Assembly: GCA_003833135.1 (NCBI GenBank)
Contig: QZLH01000917.1
Coordinates: forward strand, 5,285-21,368
Direction: 5' to 3'
Source: Oehlia diaphana
Taxonomy: Eukaryota > Glomeromycota > Glomeromycetes > Glomerales > Glomeraceae
Length of the DNA stretch: 16,084 nucleotides
In this document: positions 9,423 to 16,084 of the stretch, one piece after another
Layout: each line of letters starts with the position of its first letter
How positions within the stretch are numbered: the first letter of the stretch is position 1
Program-made: the position numbers and the translations under genes
The notes under the pieces: model-generated
Told to the model about the DNA's origin: nothing
The model's database searches: none
Seen by the model: the letters and a program-made list of their open reading frames with translations, nothing else

Positions 9423-10652
9423 ATGGAGAACTTACCACCTCGATATGATGGAACCATTCAGCCAGAAGTATGGGTTCAGGACTTACGTTTCTTTTGTGCT
9501 CTTCGAGGTGTCTACGATCAATCTACTATTCTAAATATTGCCATTCTAAGAATAGATCCTGATATTCCAATCCCAAAAGATACAAACTCATTTGATTTAC
9601 TTATAAGTGTCCTCAAAGACCATGTCACTCACTCTGTATTCCGTGCAGATTCTCTTGAGAAACTTAATAAATTGAAATGTGAGCGTAATAGAGAAATGTC
9701 TGAATTTATCGCGAAATTCACTTTCCTCTGTAGAGGCGCAAACATCACTGACTGGGAAGAGAAAAAGAGATACTTACTTCGGAACTTGCCAGACGATATT
9801 GTTCGAAATATATTCAGGAGTCGAATTGAAAACCTAAACTCATCTGATAAAAACTCATTTGACAAGGTGATCGAGACTTTCAAAAACGTGATGCTTGAAC
9901 ATAGACGCCAGATTCGTTACGGCTCCAAAATTGCACTCAAACACGTTGCTACTGGACGGTTTTTGTCTAGTAAGGATATCAGATATGACACTGGATCAAA
10001 ACAACACATAGTTAGTACACAATTGAACTTTTTGTAACGAATATTTTCAATTCACATAATGATTGATATTTTTCATTTTGTTTCACGGAAATCTAGGTAT
10101 TTTGCGGCAACTGGCAGCCAGACCGACAAACCGATTTTTGGATTGTAATTCCGCCTCATGGACAATACTGCAAGGCAGGCAATCCAGTAGCGTTTAATTC
10201 TCTTATTGGATTGAAACATCAGAAGACTAGTAGAAATCTGCATTCTCATGAAAACGAATCACCGAAAACTAAGCAACAAGAAGGTAAATAATCAACGAAA
10301 TTTTTTTGTTTGAAGTCAAGTAATAAAGACCAATTATCTTTGCAGTCACTTGTGCGGGCCCTGATACCAATGACAACTGGCTATTACAACGTCATAGCAT
10401 CAATAACGATTATGACAATTCAGGACATTGGGTGATTGGTGACACAATTAGTTTGCGACATGTTAACACAAAAAAATCGCTCTCAAGCCATGATTTCCTA
10501 TTGAATGATGGAAACCAAGAAGTCACTTGCCACGCCGATGGCCATGAAGAAAACCATAAGGTAAAGTTTGAGTTGCCCAATGACTATTACAATAATTTTG
10601 ATCGTTACTGACTGTTTTTAATTCTTAGTGGATAGTGGAAGTTTTTGAATGA
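9423..10652 (+). CDS. Gag-like/MIR-domain fusion protein, four exons, 337 residues
   Basis: Four exons join in phase: 9423-10010, 10097-10283, 10346-10560 and 10629-10652 (TGA). The introns are 86, 62 and 68 nt. Donors are GTTAGT, GTAAAT and GTAAAG; acceptors are CTAG, GCAG and TTAG. Residues 1-160 are helical and Gag-like: LPPRYDG near the start, a Trp at 17, then a FIAKFTFLCRGANITDWEEK block and YLLRNLPDDI, as in capsid regions of LTR-retrotransposon Gag. No CCHC knuckle, protease or polymerase follows. Residues about 166-337 form a MIR domain of three similar repeats, with IALKHVATGRFLSS (170-183), FNSLIGLKHQKTSRNLHSH (229-247) and ISLRHVNTKKSLSSHD (293-308), plus Trp at 202, 270, 287 and 331. 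MIR domains of protein O-mannosyltransferases, SDF2 and IP3/ryanodine receptors are beta-trefoils; the ligand here is unknown. There is no signal peptide or membrane segment, so the protein is probably cytosolic or nuclear. The last 7-residue exon supplies the WIVEVFE end typical of the fold. Without splicing, translation would stop after 204 residues. Function is not known to me. Confidence 0.85.
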
Positions 10653-11090
10653 AAAAAATTTCACTGACATAAAATTTACTGACTTCACTATTGACATGAT
10701 CATGAAATTTTGCTTGTCATTAAAGTTTTTTCGAAAATATCTTTGTATTTATTGCTTCTAACCTTTCACCAGGTTAAAAATTGGCTAAATAATTTTAATT
10801 TGAATGTAAATAAGCCTATAATTTTATTAAAAACAGTAAAATTTTGTTTGATATTAAGATGCAGAACGTAACTGACCGATGAATTTATTTTCAGTAAAAT
10901 GGAAGTCAGCAAAAATGGTGTATTTGTTGAATAATTGTCTAAGTATAGAAAATATGAATGATAAAGAATATATCATTAACAACTCCGTTTTCACATTAAT
11001 TTTCAATCATTGCACTCTGACTATCATAATTTAGCGAACACAATAATAGTCTATGATCAATTATGTTGCAAAGGATCATCTTAGGGCAAA
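10653..11090. other. Downstream region of the Gag-MIR gene, no gene
   Basis: This is probably the 3' untranslated and termination region. I see no canonical AATAAA close to the stop (only ACATAAAATT-type sequences near 10667). The rest is A/T-rich and featureless. Confidence 0.4.
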
Positions 11091-11352
11091 AAGCAGTGTA
11101 CTAATTCTTTATATTAAAGAGTATATACTAGGTTATAACTACTACTTTATAATAATAATCTGATTACTACTATGATCACTGAATATCTCCTAATCTGATA
11201 ATCTGAATATTCATTACCTAATGTCCTAATTCTTTTGGTATAATCTAATTTATTATACAAATATAACCTATTGCTGATTATATATTTTATTATGATTTAT
11301 TTATAATTTTATAACCTAATAATTGTATTTAACTTATTAGTACTTTGCATGA
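11088..11352. mobile_element. Possible degenerate fold-back element
   Basis: Near 11092, GCAGTGTACTAAT approximately mirrors ATTAGTACTTTGC near 11337. Inside these, TAGGTTATAA (about 11129-11138) mirrors TTATAACCTA (about 11309-11318). Two nested complementary pairs at matched spacing suggest an old inverted-repeat element of about 260 bp. In such A/T-rich DNA this could be partly chance. Confidence 0.35.
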
Positions 11353-12202
11353 ATGCATGAATCAATTCATAATATGGTGTAACCCTAATTAATCCCAAAG
11401 AGAAACATGTTTTTTGCAAATTACTTTTGATCTAGCAGTCTAATTTTAATAATTTTTTATTTTAATCAGAGCAATGAGAATAATCAATTAAAAAAAATCA
11501 TTAAAATTTGATTACTAGATCACAAAATAATATTTTTTGGAGTTTAAATCAAGTCTGAGTCAAATCTAAATTAATTGAATTTCAGAGGGAAAGTTTGATT
11601 GTTGTAAAACACTAATTTAACTTTATAATTTAATTGCACCTATTATTTACTTATCTAAAACATATTATAATAAACTAATAATAAATAATATTTATAATTA
11701 TAGCCTTTGTTATTTTAGTACCAATTATATATTAATTAACTTCTAAATTTTTATTATTGTCAAAAAGCTATTATATATTATTTGCATTCTTTTTATTATT
11801 AAAAAAATTGCCAAATTGGTATTATATATAATAGTAATAGTGTAGTAAGTCTTATCATAAAATTAAACCAAATACAGTCACTACTGGATATAATGAATTC
11901 TCCATTTCAGAGAGTTTAATAATTCAGTATAGGCCATAAGGCAAATTTATTTATAATACTTTAATTTATAATATATTGAACAATTTAATATAGATTCTAC
12001 CAATAAATCAAGTTATATGATTAAAAAATATTTATTTTATTTTTTTATTTTATTTTTATATAATTCAAAATAAATTATGAATTTTAACTTATAGTATATT
12101 ATTATTATATTGTATTTTAATAAAAAAAAAAATAATTAATTATTCTATACTAGTTTTTAATATATGATTATTCAGTATCATTTAACTTATGTTTATAAAT
12201 AA
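11353..12202. other. A/T desert, no gene
   Basis: This is nearly pure A/T with dense stops in all frames. It ends in a 20-nt poly(T) run at 12203-12222. No other structure was noticed. Confidence 0.55.
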
Positions 12203-12252
12203 TTTTTTTTTTTTTTTTTTTTAATAATTTACATATACTTTATTTATTTATT

Positions 12253-12457
12253 AATATATAGTTTATATATCATAAGCTATATCCATCTAATAGGATGCAT
12301 ATGTTTATAAATACAATTATTTAATAAATATTAAAATTAATATTTATCAAATATTAATAATTTAATTTTGATGATTGCATCCTTCTGGGTGGATATAGCT
12401 TACGATAATTTGTTTGTATGGTATATAAACTTAATATCAATAAAGCATATATAAATC

Positions 12458-12508
<51 letters not shown>
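12253..12508 (+). mobile_element. Poly(A)-tailed retroposon-like insertion containing an inverted repeat
   Basis: A perfect run of 48 A (12461-12508) is preceded 17 nt upstream by AATAAA (12439-12444), as at the 3' end of a polyadenylated transcript. Sequence just after the tail (TTAATAATTTATATATATTT, about 12511) resembles sequence at about 12221 (TTAATAATTTACATATACTT), as expected for an imperfect target-site duplication. Between them, 12271-12302 (AAGCTATATCCATCTAATAG) and 12373-12404 (GGGTGGATATAGCTTACG) are inverted repeats with an A/T hairpin in the loop. It is either a SINE-like retroposon with a stem, or a MITE copied within a transcript. The low complexity limits certainty. Confidence 0.5.
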
Positions 12509-12511
<3 letters not shown>

Positions 12512-12537
12512 TAATAATTTATATATATTTATTTTTA

Positions 12538-13168
12538 TTTGAAGAGGTATTTATTTATTATTATATTATAATATAAATAAAATATTAATTATAAATACTT
12601 TATAATCATCACTATTTAATAAAAAATACTTTAACTTTATAAAAAATTTTGATCTATTTTTTGATTCTATTTTTATTCCGTTTATATTATTAAATAAACA
12701 ATTTCATATTTATTCAGTAAAGGTCTTATATTTGCAAAATTTATATGGAAATTTTACTGAAATTATCTGTAAAAAAACTGGAAATTTATTGAATAGATTT
12801 AATTAATAACACTGATAATAAAAATGTATAAAACTAATAAAAAACTGATAAATTCATAAAATAATTTATTTATAAACTGATAAATTTTGGATAAAAAACT
12901 GAAATATAAATGGATAATTTTGAATAAAAAACTGATAAATTTCTAAGATATAATTCCAGAATTTCTTCTCTACTTTACTAATTAGTTTTCTTGCTAATAG
13001 ATCTTATTATTCATGCAGTTTTTAGAGTTTTTACTTGGATTTGTGAAAAAGATTTCATTTTCCTTTTTTACCTATAAAATTGAAAAGTATAATAAATATA
13101 ATTATATTAATTTAAAAAAATAAAACTCTTGTCTTATTAGAAGTTTCTGCAATTTTATTTATAATAGG
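12538..13168. other. A/T desert, no gene
   Basis: Repeated AAACTGATAAAT-like phrases occur at about 12830-12950 (AAACTGATAA at least four times, irregularly spaced), probably a loose simple repeat. No coding frame is seen. Confidence 0.5.
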
Positions 13169-13345
13169 TATACATGCTGCTCAAATTTTTTTGGGTTGCC
13201 ATAATTATAATTTGACATGCAATAATTTATTCAATTTATATATAATTTACTATGTAAAGTGCTAAAATAATTTGGGATGCTATAATTGAATTTGGGATTT
13301 TACTTATAATTATGACAGCCCAAAATAATTTAAATAGCATACATA
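13169..13345. mobile_element. 177-bp MITE with 42-bp terminal inverted repeats
   Basis: The left arm (13169-13210) and the right arm (13304-13345) align as reverse complements over 42 positions without gaps. There are about eight differences, nearly all transitions. The conserved inner part TTTTGGGTTGCCATAATTAT versus TTTTGGGCTGTCATAATTAT is the clearest. The interior holds further GGGATGCTATAATTG-type partial copies. There is no ORF. The TA at both outer edges could be a target duplication but is not informative in this background. Confidence 0.7.
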
Positions 13346-13434
13346 ATAACAAGTGTAACATGAAGAGTATTGACCTCAGTTTAAGAAGTATTAACTACAT
13401 CTGAAGTGGAAGATGGTAAAGTCTCAATACTTGG

Positions 13435-13468
13435 ACTGGATAATACTTTTATAAAAGTGTTATCCAGT
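13435..13468. repeat. Near-perfect 16-bp hairpin with a 2-nt loop
   Basis: ACTGGATAATACTTTT (13435-13450) pairs with AAAAGTGTTATCCAGT (13453-13468). The single difference becomes a G-U pair in RNA. The loop is too tight for a typical terminator, and eukaryotic use is unknown. It may be the centre of a palindromic repeat or the junction of two inverted transposon ends. Confidence 0.7.
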
Positions 13469-13536
13469 TCCGCTATAATGATATCTAATTATAAGTAAAC
13501 TGTTACCTAGTTACGAATAAATTACTACCTAATTAC

Positions 13537-13705
13537 TTGTTTTCATAATCTGTGGCTGTTTTATTGCTTTATTGATATCCACTTGTTTTTATTGCTTTGT
13601 AGCCTTTTTATTGCTTTGTAGATATTTGCTTGATTTTATTGTTCTATCTTATTTTTATTACCTTCTAGCTATCCACTTGTTTTCATTGCTCTGTGGTCAG
13701 CCCAT
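13537..13705 (+). repeat. Degenerate repeats of TTTTATTGCTTTGTAG
   Basis: Five to six variants of TTTTATTGCTTTGTAG are present, several followed by ATATCCACTTG. They occur at about 13558, 13586, 13605, 13636 and 13680. Spacing varies between about 20 and 47 nt, so this is an eroded tandem repeat. Nothing coding is seen. Confidence 0.6.
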
Positions 13706-13890
13706 TTGATAGCCAAATGAGGCACAAAGTGTCAAATTTGCAATCCATCTATTTGCTAAAGATGTACCGCAATCCATTCACTCACTTTTTGATTGCCAGT
13801 CAGGCACAAAGTGCCGATGTTGTGGTATTCTTGCAATTCTGTTTATGACCATTTTGATTGCTAAAGATGAGGTATGAAGTGCGCAATTAG
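13706..13890 (+). repeat. Three degenerate copies of a unit of about 74 nt with GGCAC-AAA-GTGCC
   Basis: TTTGATAGCCAAATGAGGCA (about 13705), TTTGATTGCCAGTCAGGCAC (about 13788) and TTTGATTGCTAAAGATGAGG (about 13852) each lead into a CACAAAGTG or ATGAAGTGC core. In the second copy the core GGCACAAAGTGCC is a perfect 5-bp-arm palindrome. TTTGCTAAAGATGTACCGC recurs between the first two. Spacing is about 70-80 nt. Confidence 0.5.
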
Positions 13891-13939
13891 TTCAGATTAT
13901 ATTGCTTTCATATCTTTTTTTCGTGTATTCTCCTGAATC

Positions 13940-14353
13940 CTTTACAGAAACTTAACATTTTTAATCAATATAGAATCGATATCGTTAAGTTTATCTTAAT
14001 GGTATCATTTTGGTATTATTTTGATATTATTTTAATATAGATTTAATATTAATATGATATCGAAATAAAGTATTATTATTTTGATATCATTTCAATATTA
14101 AATCGATATCAAAATGATATCGAAATGATAATTAAAATGATATCGAAATGATATCTTTAAATTAAACTTAAAGATGTTGTTTCAATGTCATTTATATTAT
14201 CATTTTGATATCATTTTGACATCAATTTAATATTGAAATGATATCGAAATAATAATACTTTATTTTGATATCGTATCAATATTAAATCTATATTAAAATG
14301 ATATCAAAATATATCAAAATGATATCACTTGAAAATTTAAAGTTTCTGTAAAG
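13940..14353. mobile_element. 414-bp fold-back element rich in GATATC
   Basis: The termini CTTTACAGAAACTT (13940-13953) and AAGTTTCTGTAAAG (14340-14353) are perfect 14-bp inverted repeats. Between them the two arms are largely complementary along their whole length, built from AAATGATATCGAAATGATAT units, with the turn near 14152-14177 (ATCTTTAAATTAAAC then TTAAAGAT). It encodes no protein. It is therefore a long snap-back MITE or palindromic satellite. I see no secure target-site duplication. The window's left edge may hold a relative. Confidence 0.8.
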
Positions 14354-14918
14354 TCTTTCTGCCTTTCTGATCTCTTTCCTACCTATCAGTAGTAGTATCT
14401 AAAAGCATAATTTCTTATTTTATTTCTATATAATTCTACCTTTAGATATTACTAAATTTATATCCTAATTTTTATTTAAGTCTTCTTAGAATTCTTTCTT
14501 GTATAGTTACTACTCTGAAATACTTTGAAGTACTACTACATTGATTATTTTTAGGTATTATTATATTGATTACTTTTGGGTACTACCACATTGACTACTT
14601 TTGGATACTACCACTGACCCAGTATTTTGCTAACAAGCATATTCGCTCAAAATTTTTATTTTGAAGATTTGGGAAATTTATATGTAATTTTATACTGATT
14701 TCTTACATATGTTACTATGCTTATGCAAAAAAATTCTGGGTCTAGTTCACTTGTTTGTTCTGAACTGCTTGAATTAGTTTTTAGTAATCTTAAGATTAAA
14801 GATATTTAGATCGGTTCTTTTGACTAAATTAGTCCAGAACTAATGATCAGTATCACAAATTTCTGTACGTGATATTCTATTGTATCTATAAAATACAAGA
14901 CGAAATTGACACTAAAGC
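14354..14918. other. Intergenic with a 25-nt degenerate tandem repeat
   Basis: At 14530-14613, GTACTACTACATTGATTATT, GTATTATTATATTGATTACT and GTACTACCACATTGACTACT are three copies of a 25-nt unit, with a partial fourth. A 30-codon frame beginning at the ATG at 14717 (containing SELLELVFSNL) has an F-box-like look but is too short to call. No other feature was found. Confidence 0.5.
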
Positions 14919-15300
14919 TTGGCATATGTCCAAAAGCGGGAAGGAAGATGCTTAACTAAATTAATCCTAATATATATTTATGGGTGTATAAAAAAAATAT
15001 TAATGGGAGGTGCTATATAAAAATATAAAACAAAATTATAGATGGTACAACATTTGTTCTAATGTACCAGAAAGAACATGTCGGTATATATTTGAGGATT
15101 TATTACATAAAAATTTTCCATTCTGAAAGCCTAAATTCTTGGAAGGATTATATCTAGATAGTTATAATGAAGAATTAGGCTTGGCCTTTGAATATAGTGA
15201 TAGCTAACATTACCAAATTGACCTTTTTTTCACCTGTAAGGACAGATGAATCTAGATGCACAAATCTGGCATGATTGGAAAAAGAAGACGCTATACTACA
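14919..15300 (+). pseudogene. Relic of a zinc-ribbon plus REase-like nuclease-family gene
   Basis: Fragments in linked frames match a family I recall from Glomeromycotina, which carries repeated W...WCPxC zinc ribbons before an endonuclease-like fold. LAYVQKREGRCLTKL (from 14919) fits the RxGxCLS segment. A frameshifted LWVYKKNI follows. Then WEVLYKNIKQNYRWYNICS (15004 on) keeps the ribbon pattern with one Cys lost. The nuclease-like part reads TCRYIFEDLLHKNFPF-stop (15124), then KPKFLEGLYLDSYNEELG, LAFEYSDS-stop (15205) and HYQIDLFFTCKDR-stop (15247). The D and E-Y residues of the last block are where catalytic acids would be expected. Three stops (TAA, TGA, TAG) fall in one continuous frame from 15205 on, so it is dead. 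The hAT-like element at 15304 interrupts its 3' end, and a few related codons may continue at about 15811-15830. Confidence 0.6.
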
Positions 15301-15810
15301 GGGTAGGGATTGGAATCAATTATTATTATTAGAATTGATTTTAGAATCGATTAATTGTTGACTAATCGTTAATCGAAATTATACTATTGCTGGTCACGTG
15401 ACTATTGAAATTCATTGAGATCTACATAAAAATTCCTTTTTGGGAATTTTGTGCAACATAATTTGAATTTCATTGGACAACAAAATTTCCTTTTTTGGAT
15501 TTTTGTAATGTCACGTGATAATGACCTAACTTCTTAACGGACTATCTAGCGTTACCCTACAAAAATCTCATAAAACGGCTGGCATTAAGAAATTAAGAAA
15601 TTAACTATGTGACAAATAATGAGTGACAAATAAGTTTTTGTCAACCGAAATAAAACTAAAACTTGTAGGACATGCAGGGGAAATCTTATTAATGCTATTG
15701 CACCACAATAAATAAATTCGATTTTTATTTGATAATCGATTAAAATCGATTCTTATCAATTTTCGATAAATTCGATTATTGTAAATTCGATTCCAATCCC
15801 TACTACAGGA
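15296..15810. mobile_element. 499-bp hAT-like MITE with 8-bp target-site duplication
   Basis: The element (15304-15802) starts TAGGGATTGGAATC and ends GATTCCAATCCCTA, perfect 14-bp inverted repeats, and further AATCGATT-rich complementarity continues inward. It is flanked by CTACAGGG (15296-15303) and CTACAGGA (15803-15810), 7 of 8 identical. An 8-bp duplication and TAGGG ends are hallmarks of the hAT superfamily. It has no transposase frame, so it is non-autonomous. Inside are paired TCACGTGA palindromes near 15394 and 15510 in inverted arrangement, and two similar AAATTCCTTTTTGGGA-type segments. A GTGACAAATAA doublet lies at 15609-15631. Confidence 0.8.
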
Positions 15811-15831
15811 AAGGAGTAATTCTTATAACTA

Positions 15832-16084
15832 CAGTCACACCTCCATAAGTGCACGCACCTGGGGCCTGGCCATGCACATGCAGTTAAGAAGGGTGTGCAC
15901 TTAAAAAACAGCTAATAGAAAAATTAATATTAGTAATTGGAGAGAATATTTATTTAAATTCGCTTTTATTTTATATCTTCATTTTAATGAAAGAATTGCA
16001 CATACAAAATGATCTGTGGTGTGAAATAATATAATAAAATTAAAAAGATTGAAAAATATTTTTTATTCAAAAAAATGTAAATTG
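15832..16084. mobile_element. Probable left end of a Tc1/pogo-type DNA transposon, cut by the window
   Basis: Following a TA dinucleotide (15830-15831), CAGTCACACCTCCATAAGTG begins a patch far more GC-rich than its surroundings (to about 15893). It contains AAGTGCACGC and GTGTGCACTT, a subterminal inverted pair. CAGT...ACCTC... starts after TA are typical of pogo/Tigger-like ends. The opposite end is outside the window, so this stays provisional. The rest of the segment to the edge is A/T-rich with no gene. Confidence 0.4.

Noticed and set aside
9629..9883. 84-codon minus-strand frame
   Set aside because: It is antisense to exon 1 of the Gag-MIR gene.
14717..14809. 30-codon frame containing SELLELVFSNL, F-box-like
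   Set aside because: Too short, with no downstream continuation found in any frame; the resemblance rests on about ten residues.
1..16084. tRNA, rRNA and CRISPR features
   Set aside because: I looked for GGTTCRA-type T-arm sequences, rRNA-like GC-rich conserved blocks and evenly spaced direct repeats, and found none. A covariance-model scan would be decisive.

Overview
The window is eukaryotic and very AT-rich. It has short introns (about 70-90 nt), long gene-poor stretches close to pure A/T, and dense small inverted-repeat elements. The style and gene content fit a repeat-rich fungus. A degenerate WCPxC zinc-ribbon/nuclease relic and a Gag-like/MIR gene are both typical of arbuscular mycorrhizal fungi (Glomeromycotina, Rhizophagus-like). 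That placement is inference from recalled family knowledge; no database was searched.

Only two credible protein genes are present. At the left (829-1108, minus strand) is a two-exon gene for a 68-residue secreted, cysteine-rich, probably Kex2-processed peptide. Its second exon lacks a normal AG acceptor. In the centre (9423-10652, plus strand) is a four-exon, 337-residue gene joining an N-terminal retrotransposon-Gag-like region to a C-terminal MIR (beta-trefoil type) domain. Two decayed relatives lie upstream on the same strand: a nearly full-length pseudogene with both main introns still visible (6378-7400) and a short Gag-only remnant (8189-8422). Together they form a decaying tandem gene family.

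Region by region: 1-151, AT/GATATC repeat end; 360-601, broken coding-like Cys-rich shards; 829-1108, secreted peptide gene; 2591-2800, fold-back element; 2810-4380, A/T desert; 4149-4206, 4440-4541 and 5495-5612, tandem repeats; 6139-6339, possible retroelement fragment; 6378-10652, Gag-MIR array with two inserted fold-back elements (about 7998-8129 and 8613-8776); 10653-13170, A/T desert with a fold-back element and a poly(A)-tailed retroposon-like insertion (12253-12508); 13169-13345, MITE with 42-bp ends; 13537-13890, degenerate repeats; 13940-14353, 414-bp fold-back; 14919-15300, nuclease-family pseudogene interrupted by a 499-bp hAT-like MITE with an 8-bp duplication; 15832 to the right edge, probable end of another DNA transposon.

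The strongest candidates for something under-described are the Gag-MIR fusion and its tandem decay series, and the small secreted cysteine-rich peptide with its anomalous intron. No operon, CRISPR, rRNA or tRNA was found.
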